Assembly (NCBI GenBank): GCA_038120295.1 | Contig: JAYOLL010000001.1 | Coordinates: 1 to 64,000 of the forward strand | Direction: 5' to 3' | Length of the DNA stretch: 64,000 nucleotides | From: JAYOEY01 sp038120295 | GTDB lineage: Bacteria; Pseudomonadota; Alphaproteobacteria; MPNO01; UBA2964 | Shown here: piece after piece, positions 24,206 to 32,585 of the stretch | Numbering within the stretch: position 1 is the stretch's first letter | How the letters are laid out: the number at the start of each line of letters is the position of its first letter | Notes under the pieces: generated by a model | Told to the model about the DNA's origin: nothing | Database searches by the model: none | The model's input: only the letters and a program-made list of their open reading frames with translations | Program-made: the position numbers and the translations under genes

Positions 24206-25791
24206 CCAAACAGCCCGTGCAGGAACCAGGGTCGAGGAACCTCGCCGCAATCCTCGCGGTAGAGCCAGAAACGGCCGCCGCCATCGTCTTCGACCCGGAA
24301 ATAGTCGCGGATGCCGGCCTCCGTTTTTTCCTCCCGCCACCATTCGGGGGCGATGCGTTCCGGGCCCTCGCACAGGATCACGCGGTGCAGCACGCGGCGC
24401 CAGCGGAACAGATGCGGCGGACCGTCGGGTTCCTCCGAAACGGTCTCGACCGGCTCCGGCGGGCGCAGCAGGCGGACCGGTCGTGGATTGGGAGAGCGCG
24501 CATCTGCGGATGACAGGGAGGCTTCGGACGAAGGGACAAGACCCGCCGCGCGTTCCGGCAGGTGGCTTTCGCGCAGGGCAGGCCGCCGTACCGTCTGTGG
24601 CCCCAGCCGGTTGGCCAGCAGGTCGATCAGCGCATCAAGCGACTCCGCCCGGGCTCGCTCGCTGCCGAGACCGGTCTGGGCAGGGCTTGTGGATTCGTGG
24701 TGGATGGCGGCGAGAGTTATCTCGTCGATTCCGAAGCCTGTGTCGATTTCCGCCAGCCGTTCGGCGAACAGGAGGAACAGCCGGTCAGGATCGCGGTTCG
24801 CCCGTCCCGTGCCGATGACGAGGCGTGCCGTGGACCCGTCCGGCCGGAAGGCGGTCAGCGCGAGCTGTCGCGCGCCCTGACCCGCCCGTTCCAGTCGCTG
24901 GCACAGCGTCTTCAGCAGATGTTGCGTGGCGGCTGCAATATCGTCCACCGTACCGATCGGTTCGGCGAAGGCGAGCCGCGCGGCGAGCGGTGCTTCGGGC
25001 AGGAAGGGAGAGACCGGCTCAGCAGCAGCGTTTTTGCCCAGCGCGGCATCGAGTCTGGCCCGTAGTGTCTCCCCGAACCGGGCGGCGAGCGAGGCGCGGG
25101 GCAGGGCCAACACGTCGCCGATCCGCTTGAGGCCAAGCCCGTGCAACTCTGCCGCCATCGCCGGGCCGATGCCGAGCGCGGTAACCGGCAGGGGAGACAG
25201 CGCGTCGCGCTCCCCAGCTGGCGGCACGACGACCCACGAGACCCTGTCCGGTGTATAGCGCGCCACCGCCCAGGCGCATCCCGGCGTGCCGGCCAGGGCC
25301 GCTCGCGCGGAGAAGCCGAGTTCGCCGAGACGTTCCGTCATGTCCGTCAGCATCGCTTCCTCGCCGCCGAACAGATGGTCGCAACCGGTCGAGTCCAGCC
25401 AGATGCCGGCTCCGCCGCCTGCTTCGATACGGGGGGCGTCGAGTGCCTCGCCGGGATACGAATCGGAAGTTTCTTCGGCAGAAGTGAGCGGGCTGTAACG
25501 ACCGCACCACCGGGCGAGCCGGGCCAGCGCCTTCGCATCGCCGGCTGGATCGGCGGGACGCACGGCAAGCCCGGGCAGGATCGCGCGTGCATCGGCCAGC
25601 GTCATGCCGGGCCGGAAGCCGGCGCGTTCGGCAGCCAGGTTGACGGCGGTAATCTGCAACCGCGCGCGCTGCTCCGCCGCCAGCACGAGCGCGCCGTCCT
25701 CCCGCCGGGAGGCGCCCTCATGCCGTAGAGGCGGCGGTCTCAGCCTGTCGGTCGCGAAGCGGGGCAGCCAGAGCGAGATCACCCGTCTCAT
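24202..25791 (-). CDS. imuB: ImuB, Y-family DNA polymerase-like mutasome protein
   Basis: 529 residues from ATG 25791 (M-R-R-V-I-S-L-W-L-P-R-F); a longer frame to 25875 adds low-complexity sequence that overlaps imuA. It has the Y-family fold, but the N-terminal catalytic 'D-x-D' of DinB-type polymerases is replaced by 'S-L-W-L-P-R', as in ImuB proteins that act as non-catalytic adaptors. 'W-L-D-S-T-G-C-D-H-L-F-G-G' and a helix-hairpin-helix ('L-G-L-K-R-I-G-D-V-L-A-L-P') follow. It links ImuA, DnaE2 and the beta clamp. It overlaps imuA by 74 bases. Confidence 0.92.
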   Translation of the reverse strand: MRRVISLWLPRFATDRLRPPPLRHEGASRREDGALVLAAEQRARLQITAVNLAAERAGFRPGMTLADARAILPGLAVRPADPAGDAKALARLARWCGRYSPLTSAEETSDSYPGEALDAPRIEAGGGAGIWLDSTGCDHLFGGEEAMLTDMTERLGELGFSARAALAGTPGCAWAVARYTPDRVSWVVVPPAGERDALSPLPVTALGIGPAMAAELHGLGLKRIGDVLALPRASLAARFGETLRARLDAALGKNAAAEPVSPFLPEAPLAARLAFAEPIGTVDDIAAATQHLLKTLCQRLERAGQGARQLALTAFRPDGSTARLVIGTGRANRDPDRLFLLFAERLAEIDTGFGIDEITLAAIHHESTSPAQTGLGSERARAESLDALIDLLANRLGPQTVRRPALRESHLPERAAGLVPSSEASLSSADARSPNPRPVRLLRPPEPVETVSEEPDGPPHLFRWRRVLHRVILCEGPERIAPEWWREEKTEAGIRDYFRVEDDGGGRFWLYREDCGEVPRPWFLHGLFG

Positions 25792-26542
25792 CGCGCCACT
25801 CCATCGTCCAGTTGCCGGGCGCGCCGCCCCGGCTGCGGAACAGGTTCGCCTGCCAGCAGGGGAAGCCCGGCTCATCCAGCATCGCTGCCCAGCCTCGTGG
25901 CCGGCTGGGAGCGGATTCGACGCGCCAGCGCATCAGAGCCGCTGAGGATGTTTGCTCGGCTCCATATGGGCGCAGCAGGATCGGTGTTACTCCGCTTTTG
26001 CCGGCGGCGAGCTGTAGCCGCCGACTCGCGGTTAATGATACGTCGCGGGCCTCGCCGACGATGGCGGCGGGCGCGCCGCTGGCCAGCGCATCTTCGATCG
26101 CCTGCAGTACGGTCGCATCGTCCCTTGCGCACAATGCGACCAGCCGGTCGGGCGCGATGCCGAACCGGGCCAGCGCGGGCGGGTAGATCTCGCCCGCATC
26201 GGCGACGGCGGGGTTGAGGCACCACAGTAGCGCGCCGTCGGATTCTTTCAGAAAGCGGGCGGCGAGCGTCGCGCAGAAGGCGGTGGCGGCCCCCGCATCG
26301 CGCGGCGCGGCGGGGGCGATTTCGTACAACGCGCCGGGGAGCAGCCCGCCTGCCGGCAAACGCGCGTCGATCTCCTGCACGCCGAGCGGAACGGCACGGG
26401 TACCCTGTGGCCGAAAACCCTGTTCGATCCGCCCGACCCGTCGACGCAGCGCGGCGAGCCGGTCTTTTCCGCCAGGCGTGTTTTTGGGCCCTTGAAAGGA
26501 GGGGGAGGGAAGGCGTTCCGGTGATGGGATATCCCGGGTCAT
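25718..26542 (-). CDS. imuA: ImuA (SulA/RecA-like mutasome protein)
   Basis: 274 residues, the RecA/SulA-like ImuA protein: 'V-P-L-G-V-Q-E-I-D-A-R-L-P-A-G-G-L-L-P-G-A-L-Y-E' (about 47-70), 'A-A-R-F-L-K-E' and 'L-L-W-C-L-N', as in other alphaproteobacterial ImuA. It is the first gene of the SOS mutasome. The start at 26542 lies 21 bases from a consensus LexA box. ImuA, ImuB and DnaE2 together perform damage-induced mutagenic translesion synthesis. Confidence 0.92.
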   Translation of the reverse strand: MTRDIPSPERLPSPSFQGPKNTPGGKDRLAALRRRVGRIEQGFRPQGTRAVPLGVQEIDARLPAGGLLPGALYEIAPAAPRDAGAATAFCATLAARFLKESDGALLWCLNPAVADAGEIYPPALARFGIAPDRLVALCARDDATVLQAIEDALASGAPAAIVGEARDVSLTASRRLQLAAGKSGVTPILLRPYGAEQTSSAALMRWRVESAPSRPRGWAAMLDEPGFPCWQANLFRSRGGAPGNWTMEWRDETGDLALAAPLRDRQAETAASTA

Positions 26543-26563
26543 GACAGGCTCGTTTTTTAAGAT

Positions 26564-26578
26564 GTTCCTGTTTTGTTC
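26564..26578 (-). promoter_or_regulatory. LexA (SOS) box upstream of imuA
   Basis: GTTC-N7-GTTC (26564-26567 and 26575-26578; GAAC-N7-GAAC on the minus strand) is exactly the alphaproteobacterial LexA consensus. It lies 21 bases before the imuA start. LexA bound here would repress imuA-imuB, the toxin-antitoxin pair, dnaE2 and perhaps the MFS gene until DNA damage. Confidence 0.85.
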
Positions 26579-26653
26579 TTATCCGGAACGGGGCGGAGAG
26601 TCAACGGCGATGCCCGTTTGCATGTTTTGCTGTTTTGACTGTCTATTTTCCCA

Positions 26654-26670
26654 AAATGTTATAACGTAAC
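26654..26670 (+). promoter_or_regulatory. Zur-like palindrome upstream of the Zrg-like operon
   Basis: AAAATGTTATAACGTAA: a perfect core GTTATAAC (26658-26665) extended by imperfect symmetry (ATG/CGT). This resembles the GTTATAATATAAC-type Zur sites reported in alphaproteobacteria. It lies about 37 bases before the ATG at 26707 of a histidine-rich Zrg-like protein, where a repressor site is expected. Confidence 0.55.
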
Positions 26671-26706
26671 GTATCTATAACAGCGGGCGATACGAGGAGC
26701 AGACAG

Positions 26707-27330
26707 ATGGTAATATCCGATTGGTGGGCAGGTGTTCTGGCGCTGGCAGGCCTGGTTCTAATGCCGCAGCCATCCTTCGCGCAGGAGACGAAACGGGAAA
26801 TGGCTCCCCATGTTCACGGGCATGCAAAAGCCAATATTGCCATCGAGAGCGGACGTGTCGCGGTGGAATTGATCGCGCCCGGCGCCGATGTCGTCGGTTT
26901 CGAGCATGCGCCGAAAACCGCGGAACAGAAATCCGCAGTGGAGAAAGCCAGGAAAGCATTGAAGGATGTTTCCGGTATAATCTCCTTTGCCGCAGAGGCC
27001 GGATGTCGCGTGACGACGACGAAGGTCGCGGTGACCGGGGAAGAAGAGCACGGTCATGGCGCAAACAGGCATCACGACCATGCCCATGAGGCCAAAGAGA
27101 AACACCATCATGGCCATGCGGAGAAACATGACGGGAACCACAATGAATTCCATGCCGAATACATGTTCGCCTGCAAGAATACCAGTGCGATTCGGCGTAT
27201 CGGCTTCCCGTATCTGAAGCGCTTTCCACGCACGGAGGAACTCGACGTGACGGTCCTGAGCGCGCACGGACAGAAAGCCTACGAAGTGACGCCGGCGAAA
27301 CCGGAAATCAGCCTGGAGAGGACCCGCTGA
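26707..27330 (+). CDS. ZrgA-like / DUF2796 periplasmic metal-binding protein
   Basis: 207 residues. A signal peptide is present (hydrophobic 8-20, likely cleavage after F-A-Q near residue 26). The N-terminal 'H-V-H-G-H-A-K-A-N-I-A' is the DUF2796 signature, and a histidine-rich stretch (about 115-150, many H-H, H-G-H and H-D-H) should bind zinc or another metal. In Vibrio the Zrg system takes part in zinc acquisition. The gene starts with 'gaggagcagacag' before the ATG and overlaps the next gene at its TGA. It leads a three-gene plus-strand operon with an ABC ATPase and a permease. Confidence 0.9.
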   Translation: MVISDWWAGVLALAGLVLMPQPSFAQETKREMAPHVHGHAKANIAIESGRVAVELIAPGADVVGFEHAPKTAEQKSAVEKARKALKDVSGIISFAAEAGCRVTTTKVAVTGEEEHGHGANRHHDHAHEAKEKHHHGHAEKHDGNHNEFHAEYMFACKNTSAIRRIGFPYLKRFPRTEELDVTVLSAHGQKAYEVTPAKPEISLERTR

Positions 27331-28049
27331 CAGAAGCGTGTGTCACAAGTGAAGATATTGTTGCCCTGTCCGGGGTCCGCTTTACCTGGCCCGGGCAGCG
27401 CCGCTTTACGCTCAGTGTCGATCGGTTACGAGTGGCGCGTGGCGAACGGCTGCTGCTGACTGGCCCGTCAGGCGGTGGCAAGTCCACGCTGCTCAGCCTG
27501 CTCGCCGGCGTCGTGACGCCCGACGCAGGCACGATCGAGCTGATCGGAACTGATATTGCACGCCTGTCCGGTCGGGCGCGCGATCGCTTTCGGGCAGAGC
27601 ATGTCGGTATCGTCTTCCAGATGTTCAACCTGCTGCCTTACGGCAGCGTATTGGACAATGTTCTGCTGCCGCTCGGCTTCGCCCCCGAACGCCGGGCGAA
27701 GGCGCGCCGTGACGGGGACGAGCGTGAGAATGCGCGCAGGCTGTTGCGGGCGCTGGGGCTGGCCGACGATCTGCATAACGGCGCCACAGCGATGCTGAGC
27801 GTTGGACAGCAGCAACGCGTCGCTGCCGCGCGGGCGCTGATCGGCGCGCCGGATATTATCCTGGCAGATGAGCCCACTTCTGCGCTGGACCCCGCAAGCC
27901 AGACCGCTTTTATCGAGCTCCTGTTCGAACAGCTATCGTCGGTAGACGCGACCCTTGTCATGGTCAGCCACGACGAAAGGCTCGCCACTTATTTCGACAG
28001 GGTGGAAAATCTTTCCGACATCGCCAGAGTCGGAGGCGGAGCGGCATGA
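27327..28049 (+). CDS. ABC transporter ATP-binding protein (LolD/Zrg type), probable CTG start
   Basis: Walker A 'G-P-S-G-G-G-K-S-T', signature 'L-S-V-G-Q-Q-Q-R' and Walker B 'I-I-L-A-D-E-P-T-S-A-L' are all present. The first usable GTG (27432) would remove the first two strands of the fold, and the upstream codons 'V-A-L-S-G-V-R-F-T-W-P' are clearly ABC-like. No ATG, GTG or TTG occurs further upstream in frame back to at least 27243. The CTG at 27327 overlaps the TGA of the preceding gene (CTGA) and has 'ggagagg' five bases upstream, so I take it as the start (240 residues). The ATPase should power the permease encoded next, which overlaps it by four bases. Confidence 0.88.
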   Translation: MTEACVTSEDIVALSGVRFTWPGQRRFTLSVDRLRVARGERLLLTGPSGGGKSTLLSLLAGVVTPDAGTIELIGTDIARLSGRARDRFRAEHVGIVFQMFNLLPYGSVLDNVLLPLGFAPERRAKARRDGDERENARRLLRALGLADDLHNGATAMLSVGQQQRVAAARALIGAPDIILADEPTSALDPASQTAFIELLFEQLSSVDATLVMVSHDERLATYFDRVENLSDIARVGGGAA

Positions 28050-29308
28050 GCCTCATGTTCCGCCTTGCCTGCCGTTCGGCGCTAAGCCGATGGCCCACAG
28101 CGCTGCTGACGATGCTGGCGATCGCGCTCAGCGTGACGCTTTTTATCGGCGTCGAGAAAATCCGTGTCGCCGCGAAGGCCAGCTTCGCGGATACGATATC
28201 CGGCACTGACCTGATTGTCGGCGCACGGGCGGGCGATGTGCAGCTCCTGCTTTATTCCGTATTCCGCATCGGCAATGCGACAGCAAACATCACGTGGCGC
28301 AGCTATCGCGAAATTTCGGCGCACCCGGAAGTCGACTGGGTCATCCCCATCTCGCTTGGCGACAGTCATCGCGGTTTCCGGGTCATGGGAACGAACGCGG
28401 CCTATTTCGATCATTACCGTTTTCGCGGCGGACAGCGCCTGTCTTTCGAAGCTGGCAAACGTTTCGACGATCTGTTCGATGCGGTGATCGGCACCGACGT
28501 TGCCGAGGCGCTGGGTTACAGGGTCGGCGACCCGCTGGTGGTCGCGCATGGCGTCGGCGCCTTCTCCTTCGCCAGGCACGACGACAAGCCGTTCAGGATA
28601 TCCGGCGTACTCGCAAGGACCGGTACGCCGGTCGACCGGACCGTTCATGTCAGTCTCGAGGCCATCGAGGCGATCCATGTCGACTGGAAGTCGGGCACGC
28701 GGCAACGGGAGCGAAATGTATCTGCAGAGGACGTGCGACAGATGTCGTTGACGCCGAAATCGGTGACGGCTGCACTCGTCGGGCTGAAGTCACGGCTTTC
28801 GGTATTCCGCCTGCAGCGCTTTATCAACGAATATCGTGCGGAACCGCTATCCGCCGTGTTGCCCGGGGTTGCCCTGCAGCAGCTCTGGCAGCTCGTGGGA
28901 ACGGCGGAGACTGCTCTCGGCGCGGTTTCGCTGATGGTGGTAGCGACGGCGCTTCTTGGCATGATGACGGTAATTCTGACGGCGCTGGGAGAGCGAAGGC
29001 GCGAGATGGCGATCTTGCGCTCCGTCGGTGCGCGACCGTCGACGATCCTTGGGCTGCTGGTGGCAGAGGCGGGTGCGCTGACCGCTTGCGGCGTTGTCGC
29101 TGGATATGCGCTGGCGCATGCGGCGCTGTTTGCGCTGCGCGGCTATGTGGATGCCCGCTACGGGCTGTTTCTCGATTTCGGTGCGCCCGATCTGCGCGAA
29201 CTGGCGGTGCTGGCCTCGATCGTTGTCGCGGGATGCGCGGCCGGGGTGCTTCCAGGCTGGCGCGCCTATCGCATGTCGCTGGCGGACGGGATGACGGTCC
29301 GGAATTAA
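28046..29308 (+). CDS. FtsX/MacB-type ABC permease
   Basis: 420 residues: an N-terminal membrane helix (about 15-35), a large periplasmic MacB_PCD-like domain (about 40-250), then three membrane helices (about 290-410) in the FtsX pattern ('A-I-L-R-S-V-G-A-R-P' between them). Together with the ATPase and the histidine-rich protein upstream it forms a Zrg-like metal transport set. The stop TAA lies within a 13-bp tandem repeat. The convergent DUF3299 gene begins its stop 23 bases away. Confidence 0.9.
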   Translation: MSLMFRLACRSALSRWPTALLTMLAIALSVTLFIGVEKIRVAAKASFADTISGTDLIVGARAGDVQLLLYSVFRIGNATANITWRSYREISAHPEVDWVIPISLGDSHRGFRVMGTNAAYFDHYRFRGGQRLSFEAGKRFDDLFDAVIGTDVAEALGYRVGDPLVVAHGVGAFSFARHDDKPFRISGVLARTGTPVDRTVHVSLEAIEAIHVDWKSGTRQRERNVSAEDVRQMSLTPKSVTAALVGLKSRLSVFRLQRFINEYRAEPLSAVLPGVALQQLWQLVGTAETALGAVSLMVVATALLGMMTVILTALGERRREMAILRSVGARPSTILGLLVAEAGALTACGVVAGYALAHAALFALRGYVDARYGLFLDFGAPDLRELAVLASIVVAGCAAGVLPGWRAYRMSLADGMTVRN

Positions 29309-29341
29309 TGACCGGAATTAACGACCGGTATTAATTTCCGG
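29299..29341. repeat. 13-bp tandem repeat carrying the stop codons of two convergent genes
   Basis: Units CCGGAATTAATGA (29299), CCGGAATTAACGA (29312) and CCGGTATTAATTT (29325) are followed by a fourth CCGG (29338-29341). Each unit contains TAA, and because the unit is 13 bases these fall in all three forward frames. The permease stop is in unit 1 and the DUF3299 stop (reverse strand) is in unit 3. AATTAA/TTAATT arms could also form a weak hairpin. Confidence 0.85.
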
Positions 29342-30014
29342 GCGGCCGGTTTTCGTATTTCTCTATCTTCAGCCCGTCCAGGACGTACCCGTAGCGCACA
29401 TCGACGTTGCCGTCCTTCAGAAACATCGAGCGCGATTCGATGCCGACGGTCTTCATGCGTCCGGTAACGTAAACCGGTGCGAACATGCCCGAATCCTCGA
29501 AGCCTTCCGGGACTTCGACATGCACGATCTGGTTCGGCGGCGGCGGCGGGACGTGGATGCAGGCGCCGACGAAAGGCACCAGCATGAACTGCTTGATCTT
29601 CTTGCCGCTATATTCCAGCGGCAGGACGTAGCCCGGAATTCTGACCATCTTGCCGTCGAGGTCCTTCACGACGAGGCCGTCGATGCGGTCCCGCTCCGCT
29701 TCCCAGGCGCGCAGCTTGACGATAAGCCCATCGACATCGACACCGGCATCGCGCAGGGCGCGCTCGATTTCTTCAGCTTCGCTGGCGAGCTCGCCGATTT
29801 TGTCGAATCCGGGCCGTTTCAAAATGGCGCGGAGACGGAACAGGTATCCGATATCGTCCTGCTGCCGGTCCGACATATTCGCCAGAGGGTCCGGTGGATA
29901 GTCGATGTCCTTCGGGACCAGGTCGTCCCAATTGATCGAGCGCGGCGATTCGACGGCGGACAATGGGCCGGTAAAGACGCAAATCGCTAACAGGGTCAGT
30001 ATGAAACGGCGCAT
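29331..30014 (-). CDS. DUF3299 periplasmic protein
   Basis: 227 residues from ATG 30014 ('ggagaatcggg' upstream); the longer frame has no support. Signal peptide 'F-I-L-T-L-L-A-I-C-V-F-T-G-P-L-S-A' is followed by 'I-N-W-D-D-L-V-P'. The DUF3299 core is 'R-I-P-G-Y-V-L-P-L-E-Y' and 'F-M-L-V-P-F-V-G-A-C-I-H-V-P-P-P-P-P-N-Q'. Genes of this family regularly accompany Zrg-like ABC operons, as here, though it is convergent to them. The conserved Cys-His may bind a metal; that is inference. Confidence 0.9.
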   Translation of the reverse strand: MRRFILTLLAICVFTGPLSAVESPRSINWDDLVPKDIDYPPDPLANMSDRQQDDIGYLFRLRAILKRPGFDKIGELASEAEEIERALRDAGVDVDGLIVKLRAWEAERDRIDGLVVKDLDGKMVRIPGYVLPLEYSGKKIKQFMLVPFVGACIHVPPPPPNQIVHVEVPEGFEDSGMFAPVYVTGRMKTVGIESRSMFLKDGNVDVRYGYVLDGLKIEKYENRPPGN

Positions 30015-30187
30015 CCCGATTCTCCGGAAACGGCGAAATTCGCTACCGCAAATTACTTCATGAGTCTGGTGAGTCGTACCGAAAATGCAATTAAACAAGC
30101 TGTGATTTTCCGATCCCCGTTGTCAGCGCCGCTTGCCGCGCCTAAATACCTTCCCGTCATTTGTTCGTATTGCAGGTTTCTTTTCGT

Positions 30188-31036
30188 ATGGCTCAAGACG
30201 CCCTGGCCGCCGGTCGACAGGATCACCGCGCCCGCCTTCGAGATCTGGTGGAGAGCACCCGCTTCCGCTATCCGGTTCTCGGGCTGATCGGCATAAATGC
30301 CGTTATTCTGGGCCTTGAGACGTCGCCCTCCGTCATGCAGTCGATTGGCGGTACGCTGGTGATGATCGATCACATTATTCTGTGGATCTTCGTCGCCGAG
30401 CTGGCGCTCCGTATGTACGCACACGGGCTGGCGTTTTTTCGCGACCCCTGGGGCGTTTTCGATTTCATCATTGTCGCTGTCGCGCTGGTTCCGGCCAGCG
30501 AGCAGTTCGGCGTATTGCGGGCACTCAGGGTGTTGCGGGCGCTCAGGCTTGTGTCCGGCGTGCCGCGCCTTCGGAGGGTCGTCACGGCGCTGCTGACGGC
30601 GGTGCCGGGGATCGGCGCAATCGGCGCATTGCTGATACTGATCTTCTATGTGTTTGCCGTGATCGCCACCAAGCTGTTCGGCGGCGAATTCCCTGCCTGG
30701 TTCGGTACGATCGGCGAATCGATGTATTCGCTGTTTCAGATCATGACGCTGGAAAGCTGGTCGATGGGGATCGTCCGTCCGGTGATGGAAAAATTCCCCT
30801 ATGCCTGGGCCTTCTTTGTGCCGTTTATCATCGTTTCCAGCTTCACCGTCCTGAACCTGTTTATCGCCATCATCGTCGATTCGATGCAGACGCTGCATGC
30901 CGAAGAGGCCGAGCAGACTGTGGAGGCGGTGGAAACCATCATCGACAAGGACACGCGCCTTGTGTCGTCGGAAATCGCCCGGCTACGGGCGGAAATTGCC
31001 GAGCTAAGACAGGACCTTTCCGGAAAAGGCTCTTAA
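30188..31036 (+). CDS. Bacterial voltage-gated sodium channel (BacNav/NaChBac type)
   Basis: 282 residues from ATG 30188; an alternative ATG at 30161 adds nine residues. It has six membrane segments: S4 carries repeated Arg ('V-L-R-A-L-R-V-L-R-A-L-R-L', about 109-121), and the pore has the selectivity filter T-L-E-S-W-S-M (187-193), the same as NavAb and thus sodium-selective. S6 ends in 'N-L-F-I-A-I-I-V-D-S-M'. The C-terminus is a coiled coil (about 245-278) that should hold the tetramer. The channel acts in the inner membrane and is linked in other bacteria to motility or pH and salt responses. It overlaps the 3' end of convergent pssA by four bases. Confidence 0.93.
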   Translation: MAQDALAAGRQDHRARLRDLVESTRFRYPVLGLIGINAVILGLETSPSVMQSIGGTLVMIDHIILWIFVAELALRMYAHGLAFFRDPWGVFDFIIVAVALVPASEQFGVLRALRVLRALRLVSGVPRLRRVVTALLTAVPGIGAIGALLILIFYVFAVIATKLFGGEFPAWFGTIGESMYSLFQIMTLESWSMGIVRPVMEKFPYAWAFFVPFIIVSSFTVLNLFIAIIVDSMQTLHAEEAEQTVEAVETIIDKDTRLVSSEIARLRAEIAELRQDLSGKGS

Positions 31037-31851
31037 GGCCTTTCAGCCGATTCGGGATCCGGGTCGTTCGTTGCGGGCGACGCGGACGCTTCTTCCGCCT
31101 CACGTCTGCGATAGGCAATGACGGAAAACGGGATTGTCAGCGCGTAGGCGAGAATAAGTCCCGACAGGCTTAGCCATGGTTCGGCAAACATTGCGGCAGC
31201 GAACGCGGCGACAACCGCCATGGCGATGGTGACACGGTTATTGGGGACGCGGATACGCTTGAACGACCAGGTCGGGATCCAACTGATCATCAGGATGGCG
31301 ACCGCGAAAATCCATGGAACCGTCAGCCACGGCGACTGCAGCCACGTCCAGCCCGTCTCCACCCCGAGGATCAGTGGCAGAAGGGCGAGCCCCGCTCCGG
31401 CGGGCGCAGGAACGCCGCTGAAATAGCTGCCGGCCCAGGCGGGCAGCTTGTTTTCCGCCGAGGCGACGTTGAACCGGGCGAGCCGCAGGACGCAGCAGAC
31501 GGCGAACAGCATGGTCACCGCCCATCCCAGCCCGCCGGCGCCGTCAAGAGACCAGAGATACATCAGCATGACCGGGGCGACGCCAAAGGCGATGGCGTCT
31601 ACCAGCGAGTCGAGCTGGCCGCCGAACTCGGTAGGCCCACCCATCAGGCGTGCCATTCGGCCGTCGAGCGTATCGAGCAGCGCCGCTGCAGCGATCAGCA
31701 GAACGCCGGCCTGCCAGCGGTCGTCGAACCCGAACCGGATCGCGCTCAGGCCGGCGCACAGCCCAAGCATGGTCAGAGCGTTGGGCAGGAGCCGGTTAAG
31801 AGATTCGCGGCGCAGTCGGCGACGTCTCCTGTTGCGGGGAGGGCGCGACAT
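31033..31851 (-). CDS. pssA: CDP-diacylglycerol-serine O-phosphatidyltransferase PssA
   Basis: 272 residues, membrane protein of the CDP-alcohol phosphatidyltransferase family. The catalytic motif D-G-x2-A-R-x8-G-x3-D-x3-D is complete ('L-D-G-R-M-A-R' ... 'G-G-Q-L-D-S-L-V-D'). It makes phosphatidylserine from CDP-diacylglycerol and serine in the inner membrane, and the product is decarboxylated by Psd encoded just upstream. The start overlaps the psd stop (TAATG), which indicates translational coupling. A basic N-terminus (R-R-R-R) precedes the first helix. Confidence 0.95.
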   Translation of the reverse strand: MSRPPRNRRRRRLRRESLNRLLPNALTMLGLCAGLSAIRFGFDDRWQAGVLLIAAAALLDTLDGRMARLMGGPTEFGGQLDSLVDAIAFGVAPVMLMYLWSLDGAGGLGWAVTMLFAVCCVLRLARFNVASAENKLPAWAGSYFSGVPAPAGAGLALLPLILGVETGWTWLQSPWLTVPWIFAVAILMISWIPTWSFKRIRVPNNRVTIAMAVVAAFAAAMFAEPWLSLSGLILAYALTIPFSVIAYRRREAEEASASPATNDPDPESAERP

Positions 31852-32552
31852 TAGCGTATTTCTCCTGCGCGGTCGGTTTCGCTGTCGCCTTCAAGGGTCG
31901 CAAGAACGGTTTCGCCGGATACGGCGCGCTGGCCGGCGACCGCGAGTACGCTCGCCGATTGCGGCAGATAGACGTCAACGCGGCTGCCGAACCGGATCAT
32001 GCCGTACCGTTCGCCGGCCTTGAGCTCGTGGCCGTCCGGCGTCCAGCAGATAATCCGGCGCGCGACAAGGCCGGCGATCTGCACGACGGCGATATCGGTA
32101 CCGCCATCGGTCCGGATATGGATCGCGCGGCGTTCGTTGTCTTCGCTGGCCTTGTCGAGTTCTGCGTTCAGGAAAGCGCCCGGCCGGTATGCGGAGGCGA
32201 CGATCGTGCCGTCCACCGGGCTGCGGTTCACATGACAGTCGAACACATTCATGAAGATGCCGACCCGCTTCATGGGCGTTTCGCCCATATGCAGTTCAGG
32301 CGGCGGAATGGCCAGCACGGTTTCCTGCACCACGCCGTCTGCGGGAGAAATCACGAGACCTGCCTCGACTGGTGTCACGCGGTCGGGGTCGCGGAAGAAG
32401 AAGACACACCAGACCGTCAGGATCACGCCGATCCATCCCAGAAAATCGGCCAGGAGAAAAAGCAGCAGCGCCGCTGCAGCAAAGGCGGCGACAAAAATTC
32501 GGCCTTCCGGACGGAGCCGGAAATCCGTTATGGCGTTTACGACAGCAGACAC
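31851..32552 (-). CDS. psd: Phosphatidylserine decarboxylase proenzyme
   Basis: 233 residues, the short form of Psd common in alphaproteobacteria. The N-terminal hydrophobic segment (about 19-52) is followed by the catalytic domain. The self-cleavage site F-G-S (Gly189-Ser190) gives the pyruvoyl group, and 'H-V-N-R-S-P-V-D-G' is the conserved His region. It converts phosphatidylserine to phosphatidylethanolamine. The start is a GTG at 32552 with 'acggaaaaga' upstream. Confidence 0.95.
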   Translation of the reverse strand: MSAVVNAITDFRLRPEGRIFVAAFAAAALLLFLLADFLGWIGVILTVWCVFFFRDPDRVTPVEAGLVISPADGVVQETVLAIPPPELHMGETPMKRVGIFMNVFDCHVNRSPVDGTIVASAYRPGAFLNAELDKASEDNERRAIHIRTDGGTDIAVVQIAGLVARRIICWTPDGHELKAGERYGMIRFGSRVDVYLPQSASVLAVAGQRAVSGETVLATLEGDSETDRAGEIR

Positions 32553-32585
32553 AGTCTTTTCCGTTACATCCCTCTGACAGGGCCT

